Positions 55,910 through 64,000 of a stretch of 64,000 nucleotides of DNA are shown here, in pieces; the stretch's first letter is position 1; each line of letters begins with the position of its first letter. Location of the stretch: positions 62,001 to 126,000 of the forward strand of contig NZ_JAEUGD010000004.1 in the NCBI RefSeq assembly GCF_016775155.1. The letters run 5' to 3'. The position numbers were made by a program, and so were the translations under genes. The notes below the pieces were generated by a model. That model was not told the DNA's origin. It was given only the letters and a program-made list of their open reading frames with translations, and searched no databases. The stretch comes from Fulvivirga marina (GTDB lineage Bacteria; Bacteroidota; Bacteroidia; Cytophagales; Cyclobacteriaceae).

Positions 55910-56659
55910 TTATGGTTTTTCATTTAAACGCCAATCATATGGCATATATACCACATCGGCATCATCTGAAATATGGGTTTGGCTGTATTGATTTACATAC
56001 TCTATTAAAGAAGCACCCCTTGTAAAGTCCTCCTCAAACCATTTAAAAATACTGGATAGTGCTACCTGATCATTCTTTATACCGTTCCTCTGGGGATCAT
56101 TAATAAACCTAATGGCTTGTTCATTTAACTGCTCATCGATAATAGAAGCTCTATAAGCTTCAGATCTCAAAGGAGGACAGGAATATGAGGCACAATTAAT
56201 AGCAAAGTGTATCCGGGGTTCTTCAAATTCCCGCCTTAATATATTATGTTCTATTTCATCCAGAGTTATCTCCTTACCTCCTATCTTAAAAAAGTTTTTG
56301 TGCCACACAGTATTAATGGTAGGTATACTCAGCCATGGATCAAGATCCCGGATGCTTTTTAAGGGGTAGTGGTCAATAATGAGCTTTACAGTAAAGGCAT
56401 TATACACATTAATCCAGTAAGCCAATTGCTCATCGCTACTCCATACCCCCTTATCTGGTGGATGATCACTCAGCAATATAAGATAGCTTTCCAGCTTTTC
56501 CCGATCCTGTATAAAACCTCTATAGTTTACCCACCCCGATTCATCCACATGCGTTTGCAACAATTCATTCCAGGTGTCGTGCACTGGTGGTTCAGGTGCA
56601 CTTTGTCGAGTGGTACCTCTACAAGCTGACAATAACAGTATAAAAAGAAATAACCTCAT
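55910..56659 (-). CDS. DUF547 domain-containing lipoprotein
   Basis: 249 residues with a short lipoprotein signal (FILLLSACRG, Cys13). The DUF547 region (about 70-190) shows SSDEQLAYWINVYNAFTVKLIIDHYPLKSIRD, then WHKNFFKIGGKEITLDEIEHNIL and IHFAINCASYSCPPLRSEAY. The conserved Asn, Cys and His positions have led to proposals of a papain-like or glutamine-amidotransferase-like fold; no activity is proven. Exported. It stands alone, divergent from rpsF. Confidence 0.95.
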   Translation of the reverse strand: MRLFLFILLLSACRGTTRQSAPEPPVHDTWNELLQTHVDESGWVNYRGFIQDREKLESYLILLSDHPPDKGVWSSDEQLAYWINVYNAFTVKLIIDHYPLKSIRDLDPWLSIPTINTVWHKNFFKIGGKEITLDEIEHNILRREFEEPRIHFAINCASYSCPPLRSEAYRASIIDEQLNEQAIRFINDPQRNGIKNDQVALSSIFKWFEEDFTRGASLIEYVNQYSQTHISDDADVVYMPYDWRLNEKP

Positions 56660-56789
56660 ATGACCAAATTCACATTACTTTTCATAACGCAAACTAACCA
56701 TAAAGGTAACGCTGAAGTACAAATCTTTACTTCACCAAAGGAGACCTCCCTTAAAACCACCCTACCTACCACAATTTTTAGTAAGAGCT

Positions 56790-56819
56790 TTTGAATTTCA
56801 TCGTATTTGGCTACCTTTG
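56790..56819 (+). promoter_or_regulatory. Promoter of the rpsF-rpsR-rplI operon
   Basis: TTTG (56790-56793), an 18-base spacer, then TACCTTTG (56812-56819), an exact TAnnTTTG box. It implies a transcript start near 56826 and a leader of about 30 bases before the rpsF ATG. Confidence 0.75.
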
Positions 56820-56855
56820 CAGACCAAAATTTTAACAACCATAATTATTTAAAGT

Positions 56856-57224
56856 ATGAAAAATTACGAGACGGTATTCATTTTAAATCCCGTTTTGTCT
56901 GAAGAACAGATGAAGGATACTGTCAAGAAGTTCGTTCAGGTACTTACTGAAGGCGATGCCGAAGTAATCAATGAAGAGCAGTGGGGCTTAAGAAAGCTGG
57001 CTTACCCAATCCAGCATAAGTCAACTGGTTTTTACAACCTGGTAGAATTCAAGGCAGACCCTCAATTAGTAGACAAACTGGAGACTGAGTTTAGAAGAGA
57101 TGAAGCTGTAATGAGATTTCTCACTACTGCACTCGACAAACATGCTCTTGAGTACAACGAGAAAAGAAGAAAAGGCGCATTTAGAAAAGACAAAAAGAAA
57201 ACTAAAGAGGAGGCTGCATCATGA
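56856..57224 (+). CDS. rpsF: 30S ribosomal protein S6
   Basis: 122 residues. [28 protein letters not shown], the strand [26 protein letters not shown] and the [26 protein letters not shown] end are diagnostic. The C-terminal tail is lysine-rich. It binds S18 in the small-subunit platform. The TGA overlaps the ATG of rpsR (ATGA), giving coupled translation. Confidence 0.98.
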   Translation: MKNYETVFILNPVLSEEQMKDTVKKFVQVLTEGDAEVINEEQWGLRKLAYPIQHKSTGFYNLVEFKADPQLVDKLETEFRRDEAVMRFLTTALDKHALEYNEKRRKGAFRKDKKKTKEEAAS

Positions 57225-57472
57225 CATTAATGAACGAACCTGTAAACAGGAACGAAAACAAGAATAAGTACTGCCGTTTTAAGAAAAATGGCATCAAGTA
57301 TATTGACTACAAGGATCCAGATTTCTTGTTGAAATTTGTAAATGAGCAAGGCAAAATTTTACCTAGAAGAATTACCGGCACTAGCCTGAAATTCCAGAAG
57401 AAGGTTTCTCAAGCTGTAAAGAGAGCCAGACACTTGGCATTATTGCCTTATGTAACCGATTCTTTAAAATAA
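57221..57472 (+). CDS. rpsR: 30S ribosomal protein S18
   Basis: 83 residues: [61 protein letters not shown] is the full S18 pattern. Only one cysteine is present in place of the zinc knuckle of some S18 forms. A second in-frame ATG three codons later is an alternative start; the overlapping one is preferred because of coupling with rpsF. Confidence 0.98.
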   Translation: MTLMNEPVNRNENKNKYCRFKKNGIKYIDYKDPDFLLKFVNEQGKILPRRITGTSLKFQKKVSQAVKRARHLALLPYVTDSLK

Positions 57473-57485
57473 TAAGACTATTATC

Positions 57486-57926
57486 ATGCAAGTAATACTA
57501 ACACAAGATATAGCAGGACTTGGTTACAAAAACGATACAGTAGAAGTAAAACCAGGTTACGGCAGAAACTATTTGATCCCTCAGGGATATGCTATCATTG
57601 CTAACAACTCTAATAGCAAAATGATTGCTGAGAACATCAAACAAGCTGCTCACAAAGCTGAAAAAATACAAAAAGACGCTGAAGAATTAGCTAAGAGCAT
57701 TGGCGACCTTACCATTGAGTTAGGTACCAAAGCTGGTGAAAGCGGCAAAATATTTGGTGCTATCACTACCAATCAGGTTTCTGAAGCATTGAAATCCAAA
57801 GGATTTGATATCGACAAAAAGAAAATCTCTTTTAACCCTATCAAAGATCTTGGAGAATACAAAGCTATGCTTGACCTTCACAAAGAAGTTCAACACGAAA
57901 TCTCTATAAAGGTTGTAGCTGAGTAA
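57486..57926 (+). CDS. rplI: 50S ribosomal protein L9
   Basis: 146 residues, normal for L9: MQVILTQDIAGLGYKNDTVEVKPGYGRNYLIPQGYAI at the N-domain, the long connecting helix, and the C-domain ELGTKAGESGKIFGAITTNQVSEALKSKGFDIDKKKI. It binds 23S rRNA domain V and affects frame fidelity. Last gene of the operon, with a strong terminator. Confidence 0.98.
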   Translation: MQVILTQDIAGLGYKNDTVEVKPGYGRNYLIPQGYAIIANNSNSKMIAENIKQAAHKAEKIQKDAEELAKSIGDLTIELGTKAGESGKIFGAITTNQVSEALKSKGFDIDKKKISFNPIKDLGEYKAMLDLHKEVQHEISIKVVAE

Positions 57927-57944
57927 TTCAAAAGACACATTACT

Positions 57945-57979
57945 AAAAGCCGTGAAGATTTCTCTTCACGGCTTTTTTT
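57945..57979 (+). terminator. Intrinsic terminator of the rpsF operon
   Basis: AAAAGCCGTGAAGA-TTTC-TCTTCACGGCTTTTTTT: a perfect 14-bp stem with a T tail, 19 bases after the rplI stop. Confidence 0.92.
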
Positions 57980-58036
57980 GTTTATGAAGACTTTATATTA
58001 AACAACTTAATAGATAAAACGTAACTACATAATAGC

Positions 58037-58582
58037 ATGCAGGACAACCCATACTTATTTCAATCCGAAAGATTAGGCTTTAGAAACTGGAGCATCAATG
58101 ACCTGGACGAAATGTATGCCATCAATTCGAACAAAGAGGTTATGGAGTTCTTTCCAAGAGCTCCGACTAAAGAGGAGACCAACTCATTTATATCGAGAAT
58201 GCAAAAACAGTTCGAACAAAACCAATTCTGTTACTTTGCAGTAGAAAAAACCGAAAACCGAGAGTTTATAGGTTTCATTGGCATATCAACACAGGACTAT
58301 GAAGCTGATTTCACTCCTTGCATTGATATAGGATGGAGAATAAAAAAAAGTGCCTGGCATAAAGGTTATGCTACAGAGGGAGCTAAGGCCACTCTGGATT
58401 ACGCATTCAATAAACTTCAGCTAAAACACATTTACGCAATTGCTCCTGCTGTTAATACCAGATCAGAAGCGGTCATGAAGAAAATTGGAATGAGTAAGGT
58501 TAAAAACTTCATTCACCCCCAACTCATTAATGATAAAAGACTTGGTAAATGCGTATTGTATGAAATAAAAGCCGTCATATAA
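58037..58582 (+). CDS. GNAT family N-acetyltransferase (RimJ/RimL-type)
   Basis: 181 residues. SERLGFRNWSINDLDEMYAINSNKEVMEFFPRAPT at the start, then DIGWRIKKSAWHKGYATEGAKATLDYAFNKLQLKHIYAIAPAVNTRSEAVMKKIGM. This is the COG1670 pattern, with acetyl-CoA motif KGYATEG. Substrates range from ribosomal protein termini to amino acids and drugs; specificity is unknown. The locus immediately downstream is decayed. Confidence 0.95.
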   Translation: MQDNPYLFQSERLGFRNWSINDLDEMYAINSNKEVMEFFPRAPTKEETNSFISRMQKQFEQNQFCYFAVEKTENREFIGFIGISTQDYEADFTPCIDIGWRIKKSAWHKGYATEGAKATLDYAFNKLQLKHIYAIAPAVNTRSEAVMKKIGMSKVKNFIHPQLINDKRLGKCVLYEIKAVI

Positions 58583-58592
58583 ACACTACACT

Positions 58593-59259
58593 ATGGGATA
58601 CATGGGGTTTAGAATGCGAAAAGAGGTTTATACCCGTAAGCCAAAAGTGGCATTCAAAAAGGTTAAACAGCTTTACGACTAAGAATTCAAAAAAAAACAG
58701 GTAAGCCATTATACCTATAAGACTTGTGAGCCTGAAACACTTGAACGAATTCAAAGAAAGATGGAGCGTCAAAAAAGCAGGCTGATTTATATCCAATTAT
58801 CAAGCATCATAAGCTAACCATGCTTTTTATTTTTCTAACCTGGAAGTTTTTGAATAGTCAGAATTACACTCCAAAGATTGAGAAAAAAGAACAAAAGCCT
58901 CATTTCAAAACAGTCACTTATCCGCTGAACGAGCAACGGACTCTTAAAGTTGAGTACTTTAATTTCGGGCCCAAGAGTGCCGAAACAAACCTCAAGAATG
59001 GCTTAAAGCATCAAAACACAGAAAGCTATTATGCATCAGGCGAACAGTTTCGCTCCGCAGCCTACTTTTATGACACCCTTGTTACAGAAGTATACTTCTA
59101 CAAAAATGGAGATATTATTAAGAACTTTCCCTCCATCATGGAAACCAAGTGCACCACATCAAAATGCCCATTCCCTACAGTGGAAAAATCGCTGAATTTA
59201 AGTTTTACGATGGCAAAATCATAACCGGCTCATACATAAAGATGAATAAAAAATTTTAA
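58593..59259 (+). pseudogene. Decayed membrane-protein gene: one nonsense codon and two frameshifts
   Basis: A frame starting ATG 58593 reads MGYMGFRMRKEVYTRKPK, meets an in-frame TAA at 58680-58682, and continues in the same frame (PETLERIQRKMERQKSRL) to a TAA at 58815. The next frame carries a hydrophobic start and a beta-rich domain (58820-59140: TLKVEYFNFGPK, EVYFYKNGDIIKNF), and the third frame finishes it (GKIAEFKFYDGKIITGSYI, stop 59257-59259). The MGYMGFxMRKEVYTRKPK opening resembles small Bacteroidota proteins with a following membrane helix. All parts are collinear and together give about 220 codons, so one gene with three lesions is the simplest reading. Confidence 0.65.
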
Positions 59260-59293
59260 TAAAGCATTTGCTGTGAATTTTAATATTTATTTC

Positions 59294-59321
59294 AATGTTT
59301 AAACATTAAATATTAAATTTG
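59294..59321 (+). promoter_or_regulatory. Promoter and palindromic operator of the dioxygenase gene
   Basis: A perfect 14-bp palindrome AATGTTTAAACATT (59294-59307) is followed by TAAATTTG (59314-59321), an exact -7 box. A good -33 TTTG is missing. The palindrome would occupy the spacer, as expected for a MarR-type repressor site. The -7 box is only five bases before the ATG at 59327, which implies either a leaderless transcript or the use of a later start. Confidence 0.6.
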
Positions 59322-59326
59322 CCCAC

Positions 59327-60160
59327 ATGAGCTCATTAAAAAACTTTAAGCGTTATACTGACCAACTCGAAGATCAGGGAGAAATTATGCCTGCATTATT
59401 CATAGGCCATGGTTCCCCGATGAATGGTATAGAAGACAACTTTTTCAGCAATAACTGGAAAAAACTAGGCCAACAGACACCTACACCTAAGGCCGTACTA
59501 GTAATCTCTGCACACTGGCTGACACGGGGAACTCACATTACAGCTATGGAAACCCCAAGAACCATTCACGACTTTGGAGGTTTTCCTCAAGCTCTATTTG
59601 ACGTGCAGTATCCTGCCCCAGGGAATCCTATACTGGCTCAAGAAACCCAGAGACTCATTACCTCCGTGCCTGTAGCCCTGGATCATGAATGGGGCCTGGA
59701 TCATGGAACCTGGACCATTGTCAGGCATATGTACCCTAAAGCTAACATCCCTGTATTGCAGCTTAGCATAGATTACCACAAACCTGCAAAGTACCATTAT
59801 GAATTAGCCAAAGAGCTTACTCAGCTTCGCAAAAAAGGCGTACTCATTATAGGCAGTGGTAATATGATCCACAACCTGGGTATGATTGCATGGAGTAAGA
59901 TCAATGAACCTGATTATGGCTATGACTGGGCTCTTGAAATACATGCTGTGTTTAAGGACAAAATATCAGCTCGCGATCATCAGGCACTGATCCATTATGA
60001 AAAGCTAGGCAGTGCTGCCAAGCTGGCAATCCCCACCCCTGACCATTACTATCCGTTGATCTATATATTAGCATTGCAAGGCAAGACCGAGGAAACACAA
60101 TTCTTTAATGATCAGTTGGTGGGAGGTTCCCTAAACATGACTTCGGTTATATTTAGCTAA
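59327..60160 (+). CDS. ygiD: DODA-type extradiol ring-cleavage dioxygenase (YgiD-like)
   Basis: 277 residues of the LigB superfamily: MPALFIGHGSPMN with metal ligand His28, then VISAHWLTRGTHITAME (His63), DHEWGLDHGTWTIVRHMYP and HYYPLIYILALQG. Members cleave catechols such as 4,5-DOPA using a single metal. The first 20 residues precede the YgiD-like MPALF start, and Met21 (59387) is an alternative that would leave a leader of about 60 bases. The palindromic operator upstream, and a MarR-GNAT gene directly downstream, suggest control by a MarR regulator. Confidence 0.94.
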   Translation: MSSLKNFKRYTDQLEDQGEIMPALFIGHGSPMNGIEDNFFSNNWKKLGQQTPTPKAVLVISAHWLTRGTHITAMETPRTIHDFGGFPQALFDVQYPAPGNPILAQETQRLITSVPVALDHEWGLDHGTWTIVRHMYPKANIPVLQLSIDYHKPAKYHYELAKELTQLRKKGVLIIGSGNMIHNLGMIAWSKINEPDYGYDWALEIHAVFKDKISARDHQALIHYEKLGSAAKLAIPTPDHYYPLIYILALQGKTEETQFFNDQLVGGSLNMTSVIFS

Positions 60161-60199
60161 TATTCAATGACTATCCCCTATTAAAAATTTGAATTATGT

Positions 60200-60247
60200 T
60201 TTGGCAAATTCAATAACCTGTTTAAATTTACGTAACACGTTACGTAA
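60200..60247 (+). promoter_or_regulatory. Promoter and tandem-palindrome operator of the MarR-GNAT gene
   Basis: TTTG (60200-60203), a 19-base spacer and TAAATTTA (60223-60230, one mismatch to TAnnTTTG) form the promoter. TTACGTAA-N4-TTACGTAA (60228-60247) overlaps its end and the presumed transcript start, six bases before the ATG. Each half is itself a palindrome and the whole is nearly symmetric, as expected of a site bound by a dimeric regulator that represses its own gene. Confidence 0.65.
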
Positions 60248-60253
60248 TTAAAT

Positions 60254-61204
60254 ATGAACTTCTTTGACCAAGTAGGCAAAATGGCAATTGGCAGCCGATT
60301 GCGCATGCTGACAGAAAAAATAACCGAGGACGCTGCCAAGGTTTATAAAATGTATGATGTAGACCTTCACCCAAAATGGTTTCCTGTATTTTATGTTTTA
60401 TCCAATGGTGAGCAGAAAACTATTACGGCCATCGCCAAAGAGATTGGGCACTCACATCCCTCGGTGAGCAGAACCATCAGAGAGATGTCTAAAAAAGGCT
60501 TTGTTACAGAAGCGAAAGACAAAAACGATGGCAGAAGAAATGTAGTAGGCCTCTCGCAAAAGGGCATAGATGTAAAGAATAAAGCTCAGACTCAGTATGA
60601 AGATGTAAACGAGGTGATTGAAGATATTATCTCTCAAACCCGACATGATCTGTGGCAGGCCATTGAAGAATGGGAATACCTGCTGGAAGAGAAGTCTTTA
60701 CTCCGCAGAATGCAGGAAAAACTGAAAGAGAAGGAGAGTCAAAAGGTGGAGGTTGTAGACTACTCCCCAAAATATCAGGAAGATTTCAAAAGGCTTAACC
60801 AGGAATGGATATCAAAGTTCTTCAAAATGGAACCTGAAGACCACAAGGCTCTTGGCAACCCTCAGTCTTATATCATCAGCAATGGTGGATTTATCGTAGT
60901 TGCCCTGTACAACAACGAGCCTGTAGGCGTCTGCGCAGGGTTAAAGATGAACGACCCGGAGTATGATTATGAATTGGCCAAAATGGCTGTTTCTCCTAAA
61001 GCTCAGGGAAAGAACATTGGTTGGCTGTTAGGTCAGGCGGTTATTGATAAAGCTCGCCGTATGGGAGCAAAAAAGCTTTACTTAGAAAGTAACACGATAC
61101 TTAAACCTGCAATTAGTTTGTACCAAAAGATGGGCTTTAAAAAAGTTGCCGGAAGGATTTCCCCCTATGAACGCTCCAACATCCAAATGGAATTAGACTT
61201 GTGA
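60254..61204 (+). CDS. MarR-type regulator fused to a GNAT acetyltransferase
   Basis: 316 residues. The N-terminal MarR winged helix (about 1-150) includes LRMLTEKITEDAAKVYKMYDVDLHPKWFPVFYVL, HSHPSVSRTIREMSKKGFVTEAKDKNDGRRNVVGLS. The C-terminal GNAT domain (about 165-316) shows KMAVSPKAQGKNIGWLLGQAVIDKARRMGAKKLYLESN and YQKMGFKKV. The bifunctional helix-turn-helix/GNAT family is known, but the acetylated substrate and ligand are not. Likely autoregulated through the palindrome just upstream. Confidence 0.95.
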   Translation: MNFFDQVGKMAIGSRLRMLTEKITEDAAKVYKMYDVDLHPKWFPVFYVLSNGEQKTITAIAKEIGHSHPSVSRTIREMSKKGFVTEAKDKNDGRRNVVGLSQKGIDVKNKAQTQYEDVNEVIEDIISQTRHDLWQAIEEWEYLLEEKSLLRRMQEKLKEKESQKVEVVDYSPKYQEDFKRLNQEWISKFFKMEPEDHKALGNPQSYIISNGGFIVVALYNNEPVGVCAGLKMNDPEYDYELAKMAVSPKAQGKNIGWLLGQAVIDKARRMGAKKLYLESNTILKPAISLYQKMGFKKVAGRISPYERSNIQMELDL

Positions 61205-61518
61205 GTGCAGTAGCAAACCTGGCAGGTGAACGCCAAGTTCCTTTGCGCAAAACTCTGCCGGGTAGTTCATTAATCATTAGGGCACGATGAGAGTCACCGT
61301 CTGCCTTGTACACTTTTGATGTACCACAAAGCCATCCCCTCATTATTTTAAAGACAAGAATTCTTCGAAATTAGGGAACCGCCTCCTCCTGCTATCATCT
61401 CTATAACGGTCAATACTCAGCTACCGTAGCTTATAGAAGTTCACAGCTAAGCCCGTGAATTTCCCCTTGCTACCAATACAGAAGGAAGCAATCCTCCGAT
61501 TAGGAATTATAGCTAAAA
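61205..61518. other. Unexplained intergenic segment
   Basis: 314 bases between the MarR-GNAT gene and argJ. It is less A+T-rich than other gaps, and on the minus strand holds a 68-codon frame (61137-61343) that reads into the end of the MarR-GNAT gene and resembles no family I know. It could be the edge of an old insertion or an uncharacterised RNA. No inverted terminal repeats seen. Confidence 0.4.
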
Positions 61519-62730
61519 CTATGTGGTATAAACAGAGTTGAACATCACATAATCGGTTGTGAGGTCTGAGCCCCAGCCCTCTGCTTGCTTTTTACCACTG
61601 TTCAGATCTACTTTGATATGTAACTGTGACTGTCTTAGCACTCGTTTCATGGTATTGCGGTCAAACTCTTCCGGTTTGCCCTGACTTAATACTTTAATCA
61701 GTTCCTGATCACTCCCCATATACAAGTCCGTTTTTTCAAAATCAAACGGCACCCCTGCATTACCTGCAGCGCACATAATCCTTCCCCAATTTGGATCTCT
61801 ACCAAAAAGCGCTGTCTTTACGAGAGTTGAGTTAGATATCTCACGAATGAGTTTTCGCCCCATCTCTTCATTCGGAGCATTCACTACCTGATACCTCACA
61901 AATTTGGAACACCCCTCTCCATCAGAAACGATCGTTTGTGCCAAGTGGATCATGATCTCTTCCAGCTTTTCTTTGAATGAGTCATAGCCAGGATCCTTTT
62001 TAGAAGTAAGCTCCGGATTTTTAGCCATACCGTTACACAATACTGCTACCATATCATTGGTAGAAGTATCTCCATCCACGGTAATCATGTTGAAGGATTT
62101 ATCCACTGCCGCCTTTACAGTCTGATTTAAAAGCTTGGGTGAAATAGCTACATCACATACTATAAAGGACAACATGGTACCCATATTGGGGTGAATCATA
62201 CCTGATCCCTTGGCTATCCCTGCCATATTCACTTCTATACCATCTACATCAAATTCCAGAAAACCTTCTTTAGCAAATGTATCTGTTGTCAGTATCGCAT
62301 TGGCTGCAAATGAACCTGCATTAGATTTATTGGAAAGCTTCCCTATATTTTCCCTGATCCCGTTAACAACATCTTCAGTAGGGAAAGGCTCCCCTATTAG
62401 TCCGGTAGAAGCTACCAGCACCAGATCTTCGTCTATTCCCAGTTCCTCCGCTGTAGTTCTCACCATAGCTTCAGCACCAAGTCTCCCTTGTTCACCTGTG
62501 CATGCGTTGGCATTCCCGGCATTGATCACAATGGCCTGGGCCTTCCCATTCGCTATATTCTTTTTTGAAACTTTTATTGGCTCCGCCACTACCTGATTTT
62601 TAGTGAATGTAGCGGCTGCACTGGCTGGCACCTCTGAATATATCAGTGCCAGATCACGGCGCATGGATTTAACCCCGGTATGCGCTCCCCAACAAGTAAT
62701 GCCTCTTACATTGGTTAAATTCTTAATCAT
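61519..62730 (-). CDS. argJ: Bifunctional ornithine/glutamate N-acetyltransferase
   Basis: 403 residues, the usual ArgJ length. INAGNANACTGEQG (residues 69-82), STGLIGEP and the self-cleavage/nucleophile site AILTTDTFAK (Thr148-Thr149) are conserved, as are ATVDGDTSTND-type and CAAGNAG segments. ArgJ autocatalytically splits into two chains and transfers acetyl between acetylornithine and glutamate in the cyclic arginine pathway. It lies 25 bases after argC and closes the cluster. Confidence 0.97.
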   Translation of the reverse strand: MIKNLTNVRGITCWGAHTGVKSMRRDLALIYSEVPASAAATFTKNQVVAEPIKVSKKNIANGKAQAIVINAGNANACTGEQGRLGAEAMVRTTAEELGIDEDLVLVASTGLIGEPFPTEDVVNGIRENIGKLSNKSNAGSFAANAILTTDTFAKEGFLEFDVDGIEVNMAGIAKGSGMIHPNMGTMLSFIVCDVAISPKLLNQTVKAAVDKSFNMITVDGDTSTNDMVAVLCNGMAKNPELTSKKDPGYDSFKEKLEEIMIHLAQTIVSDGEGCSKFVRYQVVNAPNEEMGRKLIREISNSTLVKTALFGRDPNWGRIMCAAGNAGVPFDFEKTDLYMGSDQELIKVLSQGKPEEFDRNTMKRVLRQSQLHIKVDLNSGKKQAEGWGSDLTTDYVMFNSVYTT

Positions 62731-62755
62731 CTTCTTATAGTTTGGAAGTTTATCT

Positions 62756-63790
62756 TTAAGGATTCATAGGTACTTGCCTGAGACCGGCAGTCTCATCCCA
62801 GCCAAATAATAAATTCATATTTTGTACTGCCTGACCAGCGGCTCCTTTTACCAGATTATCTATAGCACTAATGGTAATAAAGTTATCAGTTCGCTCATCA
62901 TAAGTGCAGTAAATATCGCAATAGTTAGTACCACGCACCTCCTTAATGGCCGGTGGCTGGTCTGTCAGCCGAATAAAGGGTTCATCTTTATAAAAATCTT
63001 TATAGACCTCGCTGATCTTTGACGTATTGACTCCTGTCTTAGGTTTTGAGTATATAGTAGAAACTATACCCCTGTCAACGGGCAGAAGGTGTGGGGTAAA
63101 TTGAACCTTTAATTCATCAGAACTCAGTTTGTTCAGAGTTCCTTCAATTTCAATGGTATGCCTATGATTCTTAACGCTATAAGCTTTAAAGTTATCATTA
63201 ACATTAGGAAAGTGAGTAGCTGCTTTAGCCTTCACCCCTGCCCCGGTAATACCTGATTTTGAATCAACAATGACTTGCGACTCTATCATTCCCCCTTCAA
63301 CAAGCGGGGCCAGCCCAAGAATTGCACTGGTCGGATAACACCCAGGATTCGCTATCAGCTTTTTATCTTTGATTTCTTCTTTAAAAAGTTCGGGTATTCC
63401 ATAAACAGCGTCCTCAAAACCCTTTTGGTATATATGACCTTTATTATACCAGGCTTCATACGTTTCCGGGCTATCCAACCGAAAATCCCCTGAAAGGTCA
63501 ATCACTGGATAAGGTTTATCTGCATGATCTTTCACAAAATCCATTGAAACTCCATGAGGCAGAGCAAGAAATACCACATCGAGATCCATTGATTCAATGT
63601 CTTTAATGGACACTAATTGCTGGTCGATCAAGCCCCTGAAAAAAGGATGAACTTCTGCAAACTGGTCTCCCTTTCTACTTTCAGAAGTAATGGCCGCAAT
63701 GTCCACTTCAGGATGATTGAGCAGTATCCGAACCAGTTCTGACCCTGTATACCCTGTAGCTCCAATTATTCCTATTTTCTTTTTTCTCAT
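62756..63790 (-). CDS. argC: N-acetyl-gamma-glutamyl-phosphate reductase
   Basis: 344 residues. Nucleotide motif IGIIGATGYTGSELVRILLNHPEV, the catalytic Cys in NPGCYPTSAILGLAPL, and HRHTIEIEGTLNKLSS with the conserved histidine. It reduces N-acetylglutamyl phosphate to the semialdehyde with NADPH in the cytoplasm. The ATG overlaps the argD stop (63787-63790, ATGA), so the two are translationally coupled. Confidence 0.98.
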   Translation of the reverse strand: MRKKKIGIIGATGYTGSELVRILLNHPEVDIAAITSESRKGDQFAEVHPFFRGLIDQQLVSIKDIESMDLDVVFLALPHGVSMDFVKDHADKPYPVIDLSGDFRLDSPETYEAWYNKGHIYQKGFEDAVYGIPELFKEEIKDKKLIANPGCYPTSAILGLAPLVEGGMIESQVIVDSKSGITGAGVKAKAATHFPNVNDNFKAYSVKNHRHTIEIEGTLNKLSSDELKVQFTPHLLPVDRGIVSTIYSKPKTGVNTSKISEVYKDFYKDEPFIRLTDQPPAIKEVRGTNYCDIYCTYDERTDNFITISAIDNLVKGAAGQAVQNMNLLFGWDETAGLRQVPMNP

Positions 63791-64000
63791 TTTGCATTCA
63801 ACTCTTTAATGGCCGTAACCATAATTTCAACAGCATGTTTCAATTCTTCTTCTGTAATGATCAATGGAGGAACGAAACGTACTACCCTTTCAGCGGTTGC
63901 ATTAGCTATAACACTGTGTTCCAGCATTTTGGCTACCACAGGTTTCGTTTCAAATTCAAATTCGGCACCTACCATAAGTCCCAAGCCCCTGACTTCCTTT
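63787..64000 (-). CDS. argD: Acetylornithine aminotransferase, C-terminal part (runs off the window)
   Basis: 71 codons of the C-terminus of a class III PLP aminotransferase: KEVRGLGLMVGAEF (the family's EVRGxGLMxG), then VRFVPPLIITEEELKHAVEIM. The upstream part, with the PLP lysine, lies outside the window on the right. In this position it is most likely ArgD, which makes N-acetylornithine from the semialdehyde delivered by ArgC; a closely related ornithine aminotransferase cannot be fully excluded. Overlaps argC by four bases. Confidence 0.9.
   Translation of the reverse strand, partial: KEVRGLGLMVGAEFEFETKPVVAKMLEHSVIANATAERVVRFVPPLIITEEELKHAVEIMVTAIKELNAK

Noticed and set aside
61137-61343. 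68-codon minus-strand open frame beside argJ
   Set aside because: It runs antisense into the end of the MarR-GNAT gene and resembles no family I know; kept only as part of the unexplained gap.
1-64000. CRISPR arrays, tRNA/rRNA genes, complete insertion sequences or prophage genes
   Set aside because: I looked for spaced direct repeats, tRNA-like cloverleaf sequence in the larger gaps, transposase or integrase motifs and terminal repeats, and found none; a covariance-model scan would be needed to rule out tRNAs formally.

Overview
The window looks like a chromosomal segment of a marine-type Bacteroidota, most likely a member of the Cytophagales. The evidence is moderate A+T content, TAnnTTTG-type promoters, sparse Shine-Dalgarno signals, lipoprotein-rich surface genes, a TamL/TamB pair, a long-form IspG and a complete alternative complex III (Act) plus aa3 oxidase operon. 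The phylogenetic call is inference from gene content. I see no prophage, complete insertion sequence, CRISPR array, tRNA or rRNA.

Layout. 1-5.1 kb: repeat-bearing secreted protein, lipoprotein, ispG operon and an SDR oxidoreductase. 5.3-6.7 kb: an Mla-type lipid ABC transporter pair on the plus strand. 6.9-15.7 kb (minus): DUF6265 protein, an ECF sigma factor with a membrane-anchored YCII-domain partner, a 1148-residue surface beta-barrel protein and a 1233-residue NtrY-like sensor kinase. 15.9-21.7 kb: mixed accessory genes (AraC regulator, ketopantoate-reductase family, uracil-DNA glycosylase, YHS protein), with two visibly broken genes between 18.9 and 20.4 kb.

21.8-38.7 kb (minus) is the core of the window. 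It is one tightly packed run, actA-actB-actC-actD-actE-actF-coxB-coxA-ctaA-ctaB-coxC1-coxC2-cox4-SCO-like-DUF420-CAMC protein-DUF983. It has a good Bacteroidota promoter at 38801-38831 and a strong hairpin between the oxidase genes and the assembly tail. The products form the menaquinol:cytochrome oxidoreductase (complex III replacement), the terminal oxidase that takes its electrons, and the heme A and oxidase assembly factors.

39.3-49.5 kb (minus) is an outer-membrane biogenesis block: a POTRA-barrel protein, an OmpA-type lipoprotein, TamL and TamB. 49.7-56.7 kb holds small stress, enzyme and surface genes, a secreted M57-type metalloprotease, DUF547, a structured intergenic segment and a gene remnant. 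56.9-57.9 kb is the ribosomal operon rpsF-rpsR-rplI with promoter and terminator. 58.0-61.2 kb contains a GNAT gene, a badly decayed gene, a DODA-type dioxygenase and a MarR-GNAT fusion; the last two carry palindromic operators. 61.5 kb to the end is an arginine-biosynthesis run, argD-argC-argJ (minus), cut by the window edge.

The observations I judge most worth following are the sensor kinase/surface barrel gene pair, the ECF sigma/YCII-anchor pair, the unusual assembly tail of the respiratory operon, the KNxKxWE-repeat protein, and the palindromes around the MarR-GNAT and dioxygenase genes. None is proven to be a new system from sequence alone.
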